Source of the DNA: Cristatella mucedo
Lineage: Eukaryota > Bryozoa > Phylactolaemata > Cristatellidae
Assembly (NCBI GenBank): GCA_009760855.2
Contig: WPIO01000069.1
Span: 236,001-300,000 of the forward strand
Direction of reading: 5' to 3'
DNA length: 64,000 nucleotides
Shown here piece by piece: positions 19,145 to 32,099 of this stretch. The translations under genes were made by a program, and so were the position numbers. The notes below the pieces were generated by a model. It saw nothing but the letters and a program-made list of their open reading frames with translations. It had not been told where the DNA came from and did no database searches. Every line of letters begins with the position of its first letter. Position 1 is the stretch's first letter.

Positions 19145-21950
19145 TCGTACGCGCAGTTCATGTGTATAGTTTACTTCCATTTACAGATATAGGGGTCAGC
19201 GTGAACTTAGACCCCGCAGGCTTAAATTATGCACCCGAAATGCCCCTATTTGGGGCAATCGCAAGCGTCAGCCCCACAGATGTGCAACGGTCAGGCCTAG
19301 TGCTGGTGGCACAGCGGTCATGTTCGCCGGCTCACTTGTACCGGGTTACAACATTTATTACGAACTAAAGTTTTTTTTACATTTCAGTCTAGGTACTTTA
19401 ACCGGCTGGAGCCTCGAGTGCTACCCGCAGCACATGACTTCAGAACAGGGTCCATACGGTCTCAAAGACCGAGAATGCGTCGTACGCTGAGTCGATACAG
19501 CACCGGCTGCTCGCTCCGCGGAATGCCAAGGTCCGTGAGTCAGTATTCATTCCTTGGGAACCAGATGCCAAGAATGCAAATGAAAAATGGCCTTAGCATC
19601 ACTGAAATGAGTCCACCCAACAATGAAGTACGGTTGATCCCGGGCATTTTTCTACTTTTGCTATGGTTTCGACTTATAGCGCGTCAGCATCGTTGTTGAA
19701 TGGGACGGAAAAGTCGACAAATACCGCATCCGAGTCGTTCTGGATGATGAGTTCTGGCTTCACAGATGATGCTCTGGCGACAGGATGGCTACGTCCCACC
19801 AACACGAATTCTCTGAGGCACTCTGGGAGAGCTTCGATCAGGCTGCCCAAGACGGTGTTGTTGCTAGCTGTGACGGCATATAGCATGATCCTGCAGTAAC
19901 TTTTCAAGTGGCATATAAATTCATTCGCGCAGTCTCACAACTGGCAGCTGGTTTAAGCACCATGTATCGAGAACGCGGTGGCCGAGAAGACTGGTAGCAC
20001 GTCCAGACGGGTGCTGAAAGAGAAGCCCCACGCCCGGTACGGCAGACCGAAACCGGTGTACACGAAGTGGGGGTGGGTTGCGTATGGGTCGGTTGCCAGG
20101 CAGCAGCTAGCCCTGACTTTTTAAGGCTATTTGACTCGGAACAGACACTCAGCTCGACGACTTGCGCTTGGATACCATGAAACACGGAACGTTGACTTGT
20201 TCCAGCGCCTCATGGTCCATAACATCACTTGTCAGGACAGGCTCTCAGACCGATGAGGCACTTGCATGCCTGGTACCAGAACACCGTCGGTCCGAACCTG
20301 TTTCCACGGCCGACCACTGCCGAACTAAGGAAGCCCACGCGCTCCTCGTTGCCTCCGGGTATGCTGCAAACGATGCCGATGGCTTTTTCGAGGTGGTTGA
20401 AGGCGACGGCCGTAACGGTCGGGTCTCAGTGAGCCCAGCATCCTGCAGGCGTGGGTCTCGCTCAGGATCGTAGCCTTGCGCCAGAAGCGGTAGTCAAGCC
20501 ACTGGAGCAGAAAAGTTCGTAGGGAATCGAGCTTTTGCCACAGGGTGAAAATGCCGGTCTTGAGGAGGTTGAAGTCCCTCCTAAAAGATTTGAAGGATTT
20601 CTGTATCTCTGCCTGTGGTTGCTCAAGCCCTTGCAGGGCTCCTAGATAAGGCGTGCAGGTACTGTTGGAATGATTTGAGGTTCGCCGAAACACCGCTATC
20701 ATTAAGGCCGGTATGGCGAACATGACTCTGCTCTAAACCAAGTTTCACTTTTCGGGCCGGAAGATGAGCCCAAGGGCGAACGTATGCCCTCGGTAGCCTA
20801 CACCAGCGACCAGAGGAAGTTCTCTGACTCGGTGAAGAGCTCGGGGTCGTCGTCCAGAGCGAAATCACATAGTCGCGCGTTGCCTATGCGAAAGACGGTA
20901 TCGTCATTACCAGCGATTCGGTGGATGACAGGATTTATAGCCAGATCAAAGCGGATTGGCGAGGGAGGTTTACCCTGTTAGACGCCAGTAGTATTCGTAA
21001 AGGGCGCCGGTGTGCCACAGCTGACTCAGAGCTCTAGTATCGAACCGGCGTAGATTAGCTCCTCGAAGAAGCAGAACGCCTCGTCCAAGCCGACGTGTCG
21101 AAACGCCTTGAGTAGCTCAACGTAAACATGATCCTGAAGGCTTATTGGAGGTCAATAAATTCGGCGAAGATATCACGGAAATCCAGGTGGTAGGCACCTT
21201 CCTCGAAAGCACTCTTGGCGACGAAAGTTCGTCAAGGCAGCATTCGACCCCCACGGCAAACTTCTTCTGCTGTGGCGACAGCAGGCCGGCAGTTCATACG
21301 TTCTCGCTCAGCCTGGGGGCCAAACAGCCCGACAGCATTGGCTAGAGTCAGGAGCTGCGTTATCGGCCTGAGGTTACTTGGAAGGCTCGGGTTACCTTTA
21401 TTATGTAGCAGAATGGTAAAGCGCAATTTCCAGGAAGACACAGCCGATGAGGATAACATGACAAGCTTGCCGTCAGGGTCGAAAAGGCGCAGGTGACGGT
21501 ACTCCAGGTGGTCGGCCCCTTGAGCATTGTTGCTGGCTCGGCGTAGTTGGGGACGTTGTCCTCTGTGGTGAGAGGCACTGTGTTGCTAAAGGGTGCACGA
21601 TGCACAAGTGGGAGCGATGATGCCAGGAGCCTGCCGATGTGCGGCAATGGCTGTCAATTTCCCTGCCAGCAGGCTTTTCATGAAGCCGAGTCGCCCGAGT
21701 AGGCGCCCTCCGGGTGGCTTCCCGGATGGCTCTATATCTGTTGGTCCTGTATAGCTTCTGCAGGTGCAACGTGCTCTGGGAGTCCCCGGGCCGGAGGTCC
21801 AAGGATCTTGCAGACGGCCCGTTATCCGGGCGAGTGCCGGGGGCATCTCTCCCGCACCTATGCGAGGGAACGAGCCACAGCCTGACATTCAGAACTGGCG
21901 TGCAGGATTGCGGCTGCAAAGAGAGTCCAGTCGTGGGCTGCAATGCGAGT
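19145..21950 (-). mobile_element. R2-like LINE, near full-length RT plus endonuclease, pseudogenised
   Basis: Read on the minus strand: LQKLYRTNRYRAIREA (about 21763-21716), the RT entry block NKGNPSLPSNLRPIT (about 21402-21358), a degenerate catalytic block FALDDDPELF (near 20860), GLIFRPEK (near 20765), WQKLDSLRTFLLQWLDYRF (about 20540-20484), KPELIIQ..VDFSVPFNNDADAL (about 19760-19690) and LGIPRSE (near 19510). The 3' UTR (19150-19290) matches that of the copy at 4927-5560. Frames change several times, so it is inactive. The 5' limit is uncertain and may extend toward 22260. Confidence 0.75.
19241..19257 (-). other. Conserved 3'-UTR hairpin of the R2-like LINE, second copy
   Basis: TGCCCC-TATTT-GGGGCA as read on the plus strand, at the same UTR position as the hairpin at 5454-5472. 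The stem is kept while the loop differs. Confidence 0.6.
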
Positions 21951-22344
21951 CATCAAGATCGACGACCGGTGGCCGATAAATTCCTGCTGAGGTATGCAGG
22001 CCGGTTGAGAGTCGTCCTGAAAACATCGGCGGCGTCTACGATGAGGAGTGTCGGTGAGCGGCAGTGCGGAGGACTGGGACGAAGTGGCTCACGAAGTGCT
22101 TACTGCATCCAGCGGCTCGGTCTGGGCCGGAGCGTGCGGCCTCAGGCTCGGCCCTAGATGGGATCCAAGCGGGAAAGTGGCATCTGGCGCAGGCTTTGCA
22201 GAGGGGTCGCGTCAGGAGCAGCCGCGGAGGAAGACCTCGGGGGAGGATGACAGAGGTATAGAGACAGGGTGACGCGCTGGTGCTCTCTTTCGTAGTTACG
22301 GTTTGGGATAGGCGAGGGCAAGGGTTATGAAGGGCCAGCCACGT
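21951..22344. other. GC-rich, possibly 5' part of the R2-like LINE
   Basis: Short frames on both strands. No zinc finger or Myb-type N-terminal motif could be recognised. Confidence 0.3.
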
Positions 22345-23190
22345 GGTGGGAGGGCTGAATCTCTATAGATGAGCTACTGTGTGTGTTTTACAGTTTCGTG
22401 GTGATGGTGGATGAGGATAAGCTGGTGCACGGGCAGCGGGAACAGCACATGTGGAGATTGGAGTTTTGGTTCCGTGAGAGATGGGTGGCCAGATGGGGGA
22501 TGTTGGAGAATAGGGGGCATAAGAGCACAGGATTGGGGTGCTAGACCAACGGCCTGGGTGGAGACGGAAGTTGGGGGAGTGGGTGGCCCTCAAGTGTGCT
22601 ACTTTAGAAATGTGAGGGATTATAAGGTTTTATTCACTCCTCTTCTCACTCTCGAGGCACCCGTTGTGAATTAGGCGGCAGCCAGCTTCCTAGCGACAAG
22701 AGTTTTGGCCCTGCGTCATTGAGTCAGCGTGTTTGTGAGGGAATGGGGGCGAGCGAAGGGAGCCGGAAGAAAAGGGGGATAGGGGGTTTAAGGATGGCGG
22801 CCCAATGGCACGTGTGGGGGTAGTAGACGGGCGTTGGGCTTCATGGCGTGATGAGGGGCTGGCAAGTTGCATGCGAAATGACCCGAAAGGCCAAACCTCG
22901 TTCAGTGCTGGGGAGCGGAGAAGGCAGAGCTGAGGTGGCCCAGTGCCCTTGCACCGCCAGCAGCGGTGGGCAGGGCACCTGGCGCAGGCGTGTTAGGCCG
23001 AGCAACTGTTCGTGCACCACATGGGTTGGCCCGGGTAGTTCATACGCCTGGCTACGCCGTCAACGGACGGGACCGGTGAGGGGGTTGTAAGGGCTGGTCA
23101 ACTAGTAATACACACTGGCTACCGGCCGGCTAAATACTGCTCACTAGCTTTCAGCAGGCTAAGGCTAGCCATCAGCAATCTCAGGATGGC
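22345..23190. repeat. Unclassified GC-rich dispersed repeat X, copy 2
   Basis: Aligns with 6262-6738 and 7130-7480, in the same orientation. Lacks the roughly 390-bp middle block and the 27-bp triplication of copy 1. Confidence 0.6.
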
Positions 23191-23786
23191 CGACCCATTA
23201 TGGTAATCGAAATTGGCAAATTTGTAATTGCCATTTTAAATTTGTATTTGAAAAAACGTGATGTAGCAATGGCACTAGCATTAATTGATAGTATTCATAG
23301 CAGCCTGAGTGGGCTTTCGGACCTCAATCAGTACGGTGTGCCTAGTCAGGAAGAGGAGGTTTCATCCACGAAGTCTTGCAAGAGTACATTTAATGCTTCC
23401 CTGCCTCTCATTTAACTTATAGATAGTTATTTTAGCTCGTTTGATCACAAGAAATAGAACTATTGAACATATTAGCTATAAAATTTTGAACAGATTGAAT
23501 TTTAAAATAATTAGCAGTCTCTGTGTAGCTATTTAAACATTGCCATGCAAAAACAAGAAGTGAAAGAATGGGTTTGGCGTCCGGTTTCCGGTTGATGTCT
23601 TTTCAGGGTTTCGAATCATTTTAAGGAAAACGGTTTTAATTTCTAAAAAATTTCTTCAATAGATTGCATGGATTGCCAGTTCACTTTACTTTGATTACGG
23701 GATTATTTTAATGCAACAATTCGAAGCCTTTCCTGTTCATGTAACTCTACGTGAACACTGTCGGAAACATCAATTATGGTGGTGTA
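23191..23786. other. No recognised feature
   Basis: A 71-codon frame at 23200-23415 has no motif; the rest is AT-rich. Confidence 0.4.
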
Positions 23787-24055
23787 GCATAATAATTATA
23801 ATCCACTTGATAAAGCGCCCTCGGAGAAATCAATCTCTATCTAGGTACTTTACATTTGCTGCAATAGAAACATGGTCAAATGGTGAGTAGAAATATCATG
23901 CTTGATAAAAAATCATGAATAACATATCTAGGCATGACATGCCTAGGGTCAGCATGCAAGTGTGGCTAGTGGAAGCATGCAACGGTGTCAGAATGCATAA
24001 AAACATAAAGGACGAATCACAGGGACCTACTAAATGCTCTCATAAATAAGTATTT
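23787..24055 (-). mobile_element. LINE family A, 3' UTR fragment
   Basis: Reverse complement of hairpin and 3' UTR (CACTTGATAAAGCGCCCTCG, later GACGAATCACAGGGACCTAC). Diverged, so older than the copy at 33.7 kb. Confidence 0.82.
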
Positions 24056-27000
24056 CTATTTGGACATAATGCATGTGTGAAGGAAGAAGCTCGAACCATC
24101 AAATACCTGTCTGCTTGGCTAGCCACGTTTGCCCTGCATCGTTCGAAAAAAACATTCTGTGACATCGATTTGTTGGGATTGCATATGGGTACATATTGTC
24201 GTTCCGGTCACGTGCAGATTTCAAATTCTCTGAGACAAGAAGTTGCTGATTAAGTTGTTCCCTTGGGGATGGCAGCTGCAGAAATATTGGCTAGAGTGGC
24301 TTGATGTTCAATTCCTGCAGTTAAGGCGACTTGTATATGATCTCTCTTCGGCTCGGCGAAGTAGGAATTTGAACCAACGTAAGATCTGCTCGAGACAGAC
24401 TGCATTTCCTTTCGTACTTGAGATCACCATGCTGTGCTTGGGCTCAAAGTAAAAGGAAATACGAAGAAGATATTTGGGCAATGAGCTTTGCTTCCGAGTC
24501 TTGATGCTCCATGTGCAGCAGAAAGGTTGCCTTGGTCCAGTCTTGGTTGCTTTCCTCCTCTGACTTGGGGGTAACTAACACTTATTGGTTGATTTTCCAG
24601 CACGCTGTCCCATGACCATCCATCCTCAGTCATTTGGTGTTTTTAAATCACCAGGGTGCTCGAACCTACCACTAGAGGCTACACAAGTAGTTAGCCATCG
24701 ACCGGAGGAGTTGCAAAAGTAAAGCTGAAGCGTTTTTCGCATCGAGCTATTCACCAACCGCCAACTGGACTTCTCAGGCGGCGGTACAGACTGCAACCTC
24801 TCTCTCGGCAACGAATTGCAATTAAAACGTGTACATGCACTCAGTCAGCACACCGGAGTTCAACTTGAGCTCATAAGCGGAAATAGTCAAATCGACGACT
24901 TAAAGCTTCGTTTTTATTACTGGAGACTGGTAATCTCTATAGATCACACTTTATAGAGCAATAAACCCGCTATCCATAGGTGGCAGGACGAATGCCCTTT
25001 CGAGAGGAAACTGTTTTTGGCCACCCAGCCCTGCACGGTGCGTTGCCTTTGATTGGGTCTGCATTTTGAATAGGTAATTTTCCGCCGATATGTTTGAAGT
25101 TCCCTTCAACATGACCTAGCTCCCGTAGGGTGCTATGCAGATGAATGTGATACGACTATGGTTGCTATTGTTTTCGGAGGGTCTCTGCTGCTTGAATGAA
25201 CTCACCACTTCTGCTTGCACAGGCTCAGCTTCGAGGAGAAAAAGAAGCTCATCCGGACGAGCATCGAGGCGCTCGTCTAAGCGTGACTGCGGCAGTCCAC
25301 CGGTCAACCCCCACCAGCAACTGGAGATCCTGATCGCGCAGGACATCCATTACCTGAGTCGCTACCGGCAGTCGCGAAAGCACAGCCTCGGCAAGCTCCG
25401 CGCTCGACCGCTTGGCATAGAAGCACTCGTTCTACGAGTCGCACATTAACTACTACTATCACGGAATGCCTAGAAAACCTCAACGCACAGCTGAAGCAGT
25501 GGCTAGTGGCATGCATTGCATGACCTCTTGCCGGCGTTTTCCTATTATTTGCAACGCTTTCGTCATTGGACTCTACCTCTATGGGCAGCCAGGGATGTGG
25601 GTGGCGTGAATGTCGGCACTTGTCCATGCGTCTCAGAGCGCATGCGCATTGCCGCATTTGCACAAAAATATGCTTTCCCTGAGCATAGTGAGCTTTCAGC
25701 AGTGCGGGCGTGGACACCAAAGAGAAAAAGAACGCCTCATCCAACAAGCAGCGGTCGATCAAGTACAATAGCTCAAAACTGCACGATAAAGGCTTCATAG
25801 CGAAGATCGGTCATCCCGTGAGCAAGTGAGTGCTATCTCTCTTTCATTCTGCTCTTTCTCGCTCTATCTGCTATCTATCTATCTATCTATCTCTATCTAT
25901 CTATCTCTCTTTCTCGTCGCGTCTATTCAGTGCAGATTCCATTCCCCACTCTTCACTCCTCTGCAGCCGGGCTCCTGACCTAACAGTGTGAATTTGACCC
26001 GGCTGCCGCCGAAACTCATCTTCAGCCGGCCTTTTCTTGAACTCGGCTCCGTGCGGCGTTGCAGAGTCAAGAACGTGGAGGTGGAAATCGGGATGACTGC
26101 CAAGTCAAGTGTAATTAATTTTCAGCCAAGTAAATGAGCGTTGCCACAGAAAAGTATCTGCTAAAATTCCATGTTGGTTCTCGCCAAAGGTCGTGTGTGG
26201 GCTCTTGATTGCCATGTGATACAGTGCATTAAATCGCAGAGCTTTGCCTTAGCTAAAGTGATTACCCCTCAAGTCCTGTAGTGGGCTGCTTTCGGGTCCA
26301 GCCGTAGGGAACACAAAGGCAGCACTAGAGGTGCGGCTATTGCGACCTTGGACCATTCGGGGCCTAAGCGGACCCATAAGGGACATGTCCCCTCACATGT
26401 ACCAATCACCTAATCGGCCACCCGGTGGCCAGCTGCGATTTAGATGAAGCCCCATTTAGATAAATCCTCTGTACAAGCAACTGCATATATTCCTCTGCCG
26501 TACTTAAGCACAATGTAATTAAGCAGTTTCTGGCAGTGACCTGTTCGAATAATTCACACCCACTGCAGAGCCTGACCGTGACCCTTAGCTCGGCTAGCCG
26601 TCAATGTGACTGTGCAGCATTTTGTCATTGTCGTCGTCGTTGCAGATCTCTTGCATCTGCAAAACGGAGGAATGGCTGTCATGGAGGTGTTCAACCCACC
26701 CAGCATCAACCTGCTGATCTACTTGCTGAATGCAAGGTTTTATAGCCGCCCGTCGCTGCGATTTATCATGCAATTACGGGTTTTGCTGGGGCGGCTGCAA
26801 TCTGCTTTGATGTTTTTATATATATTGTTTTGTTATTGCGTTGCTCAGAGTTCTTAGCTTCGGTGGCATGCAACTTGAGAAACACAGTCTATTCTCATTG
26901 CTTTTGATGCGATTGCTGCTGCTGCTTATCTGAGCAGGTGCCACCCTGCCATGACCCAAATCCTACAAACTCGACTGGTGACCTTCCCGTGACAGACTTG

Positions 27001-27300
27001 CAGGCAGGCATTTGGCCATGGAGCAATGTTGGGCTGGAGGATGGTACCCCTCTTTCTCACTGGAATAATGCTATTAATAGAATCAGAACGAAGGGGGCAT
27101 TGGTGTATTAAACAAATGCTTTATTTTGAATTTGCAGTCTGAATGTCTACGAATTTAAATAATTGTGTTTGTAGAGGTCATGAATGTATTTGAAATCTGC
27201 ATAGCAAATCATGGTCTTCTTACTTCAAAAACCCTATTGAGTAGAAGAATATAGCTAGTCTGAAGCTCCTAAATGACGAAGGCGGTGTATGTCTGACATA
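24056..27300. other. No recognised gene over about 3.2 kb
   Basis: Contains a 104-codon plus frame (25135-25449), an antisense 164-codon frame (25304-25798) and a tetranucleotide repeat. Around 25216 a TTGCACAG acceptor-like site precedes LSFEEKKKLIRTSIEALV and then a stop, which could be a decayed exon. No family recognised. Confidence 0.35.
25868..25917. repeat. (CTAT)n microsatellite
   Basis: Imperfect CTAT/CTCT tetranucleotide run. Confidence 0.9.
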
Positions 27301-27830
27301 TGGGCCTTTGTATGTATGTATGTATGTATCTCCGTCAGTAACTCCACAAAGTCGAAAAGACCAAGTGGGTGTTACGCAGGAGAGTTCTGTATAGCGCACT
27401 CACAGCCTAAGCGGCTTTCGGTACGCATTCGGTACCCAACAGACTTCGTCTCACGCAACAAAGAGAAAGTGGGAAGCATAGCAGAGTTAGGAGAGCAGTT
27501 GAGGTAGTGAGTAGCATAGAAGTAGCAGTTCAGGACCGCTAAAAAAGATGTGCCATAGTCGGCAGTTGGAGAGTAGATGTCGTTGCTTAAGAATTGTGGA
27601 AGCGAGTTCCACAGTCTTAGGATCTGTTTAGCTAAAGCTTCTGTCGCCAACGGTCTTTGCATAGCTGCCTGAGGTAGCAGCGTAGGGCTGTACGTGCTTG
27701 GAATTGCCATACTGCTTCGGTAGTCATCCTTAAGTACCTGGCGGATTTTTAAGGAAGTCTGACTGACTTGAACTACCATTTTTTGCCTCAGAGGAATTTT
27801 CGGAACAGCATTAAACTCGTGCAATCGATA
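27301..27830 (-). mobile_element. LINE family B, RT C-terminal end and 3' UTR
   Basis: Minus strand encodes SLPQFLSNDIYSPTADYGTS and LNCYFYATHYLNCSP, as at 36.6-37.1 and 52.0-52.4 kb. The tail next to the 3' end is a GTAT/TACA simple repeat (27305-27327), unlike the ATT tail of family A. Confidence 0.82.
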
Positions 27831-28746
27831 ACGGATGCGAACAATTCAGTAGGTAAGATGATTGGGTTGCAGATAGAAATGCGATCGGGAGCTAAGTTGC
27901 CACCACCCCAAAAAAGTTGCTGCCCACTCCGACGCTGTGCTGCTGTCGGTTTGAGTTGGGCAGTGTTGCCTCGTAGCTACAAGGAGGCTGTATGCCTTAT
28001 GCTAGGAAGTATGGTGGCGTGCTGGTAATACCAGGCTAATTTCAGCCGCTAGAAAAAGCATGCTCTTTACTTGGCATCAAAAGTGCAGTAAAAGCTTGAG
28101 CTAGCCTTATGCCTCGTAGAAGTTGGGCTATTTTAGCTCAACTTTGCACGCTCTGCTTTGTAGCCTACGCATATACCAAGCGTGAGAATAGTACAGGCTG
28201 CAACCAATGTGAGTCCGTGCATGTGCTGCGGAGAGTTGGCTCTCTGCTAAGCCAAAGCAGTCAAGTTGCTACACCTCTGCACAATAGTAAATGACGAGAA
28301 AATACAGACTAAATTGTCCAACAGTCGGATATTTGCTTCTGGTACCTAACAGGAAAAGAGACAAATATATCAGGATAGGGATCATCGTTTTAGCGAATTC
28401 CTCATAGAAGGAAAAAAGAGTGATGCAAGTTTAAACATGAATTATAATAATAGCAGCTTATCAAAAATTATAGGACGCAACTCGCAAGTTCATGAAGATT
28501 CATAAAATGCTTATACGTAGACGGGTTGCATCAGGTTTATCTCAGGGTTAAACATGATTGGCATAATTACTTTGTACTTAATATAGAAATCGTCGAAACT
28601 TCCGATCCAACTTCTGGCCTTTTTATCTTGTGAAAGGTACTCTAAGCAAATATTACGTTGTTACACAAATTCTTTTGGTAATATATTCACTTCTACCCTT
28701 AATGAACATGCTGTTGTCAAAATCCCTCGTCAGGTGGCCAAGGCAG
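27831..28746. other. No recognised feature
   Basis: Short frames only. Confidence 0.4.
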
Positions 28747-28797
28747 TCTTTATGACTTTATGGAGTTACAGACGGAGATACATTACATTACATTAAA
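28747..28797 (+). mobile_element. LINE family B, 3'-tip fragment
   Basis: TATGGAGTTACAGACGGAGA followed by ACATTACATTACATTAAAA, the family-B end and pentanucleotide-like tail. About 50 bp only. Confidence 0.65.
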
Positions 28798-29149
28798 AGG
28801 CAATATTGGAGATATTGTTTTTCGGCAGTCTAGGAGTATGGAAAGCCATTGGCCTGCTAGCTGCAATGGCCTTAGCCTCTCTTGAAATAAGGTCAATTCA
28901 TCAGCTTTGTAAATCTATTCGGCAGCCCTTCACTTTTTGTCAATCATCCAAGCTGATGACCTGGGCCGTCTGTATTTCTCAAGCCTATACAATGATCGAT
29001 TACATAATCTATTATTACAAGACGTCTCTCGTTCCATGTGCTACTCCTTTGAGAATACTGTTGTAGGCACCTGTGGCAAGGGCCCAATTGGCTCTTTGAC
29101 GTTTTGAACGTTTTCATTCTTCACATTACCTCAACCTTTTCAGTATTTG

Positions 29150-29265
29150 GATCATAGCCCAGAGACACAATGCTAACACTGCACGACCCATATCACGTTT
29201 GGGTCCTGCAGCCAGCATACGATAGTCGCCGTCTTTTGGTATTATATAAATGAGGCTTTTTGATC
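29150..29265 (+). mobile_element. tRNA-derived SINE copy, partial
   Basis: GCACGACCCATATCACGTTTGGGTCCTGCAG-type head with a GACCCA/TGGGTC stem, followed by GATAGTCGCCGTC and TATATAAATGAGGC. Same architecture as 37547-37746 but diverged. Confidence 0.5.
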
Positions 29266-29399
29266 ATCTTTGCTTCTACCCCGGGATTTAATTTGGGGGT
29301 AAGCTGCTTGCCCTTTGCGACCCAAAAACTGCTTCCATAGAATACCCTAAGCGTGTGGCTACATTAAAAGGCTCTTCCAGCAGGTGATGGTTTTGTTCG

Positions 29400-29615
29400 A
29401 CCATCACCATGTGCTCCAAATTCATTTGTACTTTTCGCCAGCAGCAAAATTGTATAAGCTTTCTTCAGAAGACCACTTCTAGTGCTGAACCTAAAGTCCG
29501 ACCCCTATCTAAAATAAGGTGCTGTGTTCCACGGTGGCTTGCAAACGACTTAACTAGCTTCTTAGTTTTGTCTCTGCTTGATTATTGTAATTTTATTTAT
29601 GCTGGGTTCCCTAAA
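29400..29615 (+). mobile_element. LINE RT fragment of another lineage
   Basis: Encodes VPRWLANDLTSFLVLSLLDY then CNFIYAGFP, the RT block that in family A reads ..[15 protein letters not shown]. The order of blocks relative to the next entry shows it is a separate insertion. Confidence 0.5.
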
Positions 29616-30545
29616 AAAACCTATTCAGAAATTGAAAAGGCTAACGCTCAAAATCGGCTCTACCAGCATATCTCCTGTTGAGTCTGCACGAAATCAGGGT
29701 GTCATTTCCCAAAGTGAACTTTCGTTAGAAAATCACCTTAGGCTCACTATCACGTCTGCCGACTTTCAGCTACATAAAATTGCCAAAAATTAAGGCTTGT
29801 TTAAATAGGGATACCACATCTAAGTTGGTCTATGCATTTATGATATCCCGTCTTCACTTCTATAACTCATTGCTTTCTGGCCTACCGGCATGGGCAATTA
29901 GGAGCTTACAGCTGGTGCAAAACTCTGCAGCTACGCATGTCTGTCGTGAGTCTCGCAGTGAGCTGCCACATTACACCAATTCTCGCTGACAAGCACTGGC
30001 TACCAATTAAATAACGCATCGACTTCAAGATTTTGTCGTTCACGTTTAAGGTCTCCTAATTTTTTGACTGCAGTCGACTCATCAGATTTATTCCCCCCAT
30101 TAGGGCAAACGTCGTTCCGCCCGCTTTATGGAAACTCACTGTTCACCCATGCCTCGTACGTACCTCAAATTAATTGCAGATCGTGCATTTACTTCATACG
30201 CTCGCTAAGCCTAAAACTCACTGCCAGCTATTGTCTCGGCAGCCCCTGACTTGACCTCATTTAAAAAGCACTTAAAACGCACCAATTTAAGACAGTATTT
30301 AGTGGGTCACTGTGATTCGTCCTTGATGTGCTTATGCGTGCTGACACTGCTGCATACTGCCACTAAATACACTTGCAAGCTGACCGTGGGCATGTCATCT
30401 ATAACCATGTTATTCGTGTTGTTTATCCAACATGATACCACTCACCATGCAATCGTGTTTTCTTTACAGCAGATTTTAAGCACTTAAAGATTGAGGTCTC
30501 TAAGAGCGCTTTATTAAGTTTATTATTCTTATTATTATTATTATT
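29612..30545 (+). mobile_element. LINE family A, RT C-terminal part and 3' UTR
   Basis: [40 protein letters not shown] and ARNQGVISQSELSLE, followed by 3' UTR, decayed hairpin and ATT-rich tail. Frames alternate between 29578, 29780 and 30064 segments, so it is a pseudogene. Confidence 0.85.
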
Positions 30546-30559
30546 AACTATTCTATTGC

Positions 30560-31155
30560 ATCTGGCTATAAATATGGCTGGACGGCTAGTTTTTGAGTCC
30601 CAGAGGTTCTTTTGCATGTCTCCTATGCAAGATGAACTAGGATGGCTGCCGGTTGATCGACGGATGCAGAGCAAAGTAGTTATGTTGACCCACAAGGCCA
30701 GCCACGGTTGGCTCCTCCATACCTAGCTGAACTGTTGCATCAGTCTCATCCTCCTCGTGAGCTCAAATCCTGCATGGAAAATAAATGATTTGTTCTATTC
30801 CTCCGCTTAAAGAGCTTCGACAAAAAAAGCCGTAGCTCTCTCTGCAGGTCCTAGACTGCGGAACTCGCTTCGACAATTCTTGCGAAACGACAATTACTTT
30901 CCTGCTGCCGACTACGGGACATCATTTTCAGTGGTCCTGAGCTGCTACTTCCATTCTATTCGCTACCTCAACTGCTCTCACGACTCTGCTAAGCTTCCCA
31001 TTTTTGCGTTTTGCGTGAGATGTAGTCTTTCGGCCACTGAATGTGTAACGAAAGCCACTTAGCTTATGACTTGGCTATAGAAAACTCTCCTGCCTAACAC
31101 CCACATAGTCAGTGTGATTTTGTGGAGTTACAGCCGCAGATGCATTACATCGATG
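30560..31155 (+). mobile_element. LINE family B, RT C-terminal part and 3' end
   Basis: APPYLAELLHQ-like, RNDNYFPAADYGTSFSVVLS and CYFHSIRYLNCSHDSAKLP, then GTGGAGTTACAGCCGCAGAT and CATTACAT. Several frameshifts. Confidence 0.8.
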
Positions 31156-31939
31156 TCAGCAAGCTGTAGTGATAGGATATGAGGCTCTTCTGCCGTTATA
31201 TCAGTGAGACAAATAAATTAGCTAGTCTTGACTTTTATGAGAGTGTACCGTTTTATACTAGCAGTTATGTATATTGATTAAGATGATGGTGATTTTATTT
31301 TAAATTAAAAAGAACAAGTCGTTCGTGTAAAACGGCGGGAGACCTAGATCTTTGTTTCGACTTTCTGTTAGAGAACCTAATCAAACGAAAAATGGCATGC
31401 ATGACCTGAAGCTTTGAAAAGCATGCAAAAGCATACTAGCAGACACTTTTTGGAAACCAGACGGTAGCATCGTTAGTTTGTAACATTTACTGAGGCAAAT
31501 GTGAAGCACCTGAATAGAGATTAAGTTCTCTTGGGGCGCTTTACAGATGACTTCTAATTTTTTTTCTATTTAATTACATTGGTATAGCTCCATCAGAGGA
31601 AATATCTTTGTCTATGAACTTTACCTATGCTGGAGAGGGATGAGCATATGTTTAACGGTGACATAAACAATGACAACATGCATATTATGGTTTTATGGTA
31701 GGTGCATAGTGTCAGCATGCAAAAAACAATAAATAAGCATGGAAAATACAATTTTTGAGGCCCTAGAAAAGTCTGCTAAAAATATATTTACTGGGATGAT
31801 AAGAAAAGCTGATCGGATTAAATAAATCGTCAGCTGAGACTTAAAGGTTTCAAAGTCATTGCTGGTCGTCACTATGGTTGAAAGCGGGTTCCCGCTTTCG
31901 GTGCTTCGGAACTGATATCCCCATCACCATAAGGTTATA
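31156..31939. other. Degenerate LINE and SINE remnants
   Basis: 31166-31230 resembles a SINE body (ATGAGGCTCTTCTGCCGTTATA). 31494-31560 is a diverged family-A terminal hairpin (GTGAAGCACCTGAATAGAGA..GGGGCGCTTTAC). 31570-31760 is an old minus-strand family-A-like UTR. The 31790-31870 part links to the LINE fragment at 32.1-32.5 kb. Confidence 0.45.
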
Positions 31940-32055
31940 TTTAGTGCCAAGCTGGCTTGGTCCAGCGGTCAAGGTGTTCGCCTCAACCAAGGCCTGGCTG
32001 ACGTCGTGGGCTCGAGCTCCGAGGCATATGTGAAGTGCCTGAATAGACATAAAGT
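31940..32055 (+). mobile_element. tRNA-derived SINE, inserted in an old LINE
   Basis: TGGTCCAGCGGTCAAGG is a perfect A box and GGCTCGAGCTC a near-consensus B box about 50 bases later. A second diverged LINE tip (GTGAAGTGCCTGAATAGACA) follows. The head differs from the SINE at 37.5 kb, so it may be another subfamily or another tRNA origin. Confidence 0.5.
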
Positions 32056-32099
32056 ACTCTTGGAACGCTGTTACAAATGAATATAAATAATGAATACAA

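Noticed and set aside
25304-25798. 164-codon minus-strand frame
   Set aside because: Overlaps a plus-strand frame, no motif, no splice support and no homologue in the window; kept only as unclassified.
31940-32055. Possible genuine tRNA gene because of good A and B boxes
   Set aside because: The arms do not fold into a tRNA cloverleaf by eye, and the element sits in LINE remnants with SINE-like surroundings.
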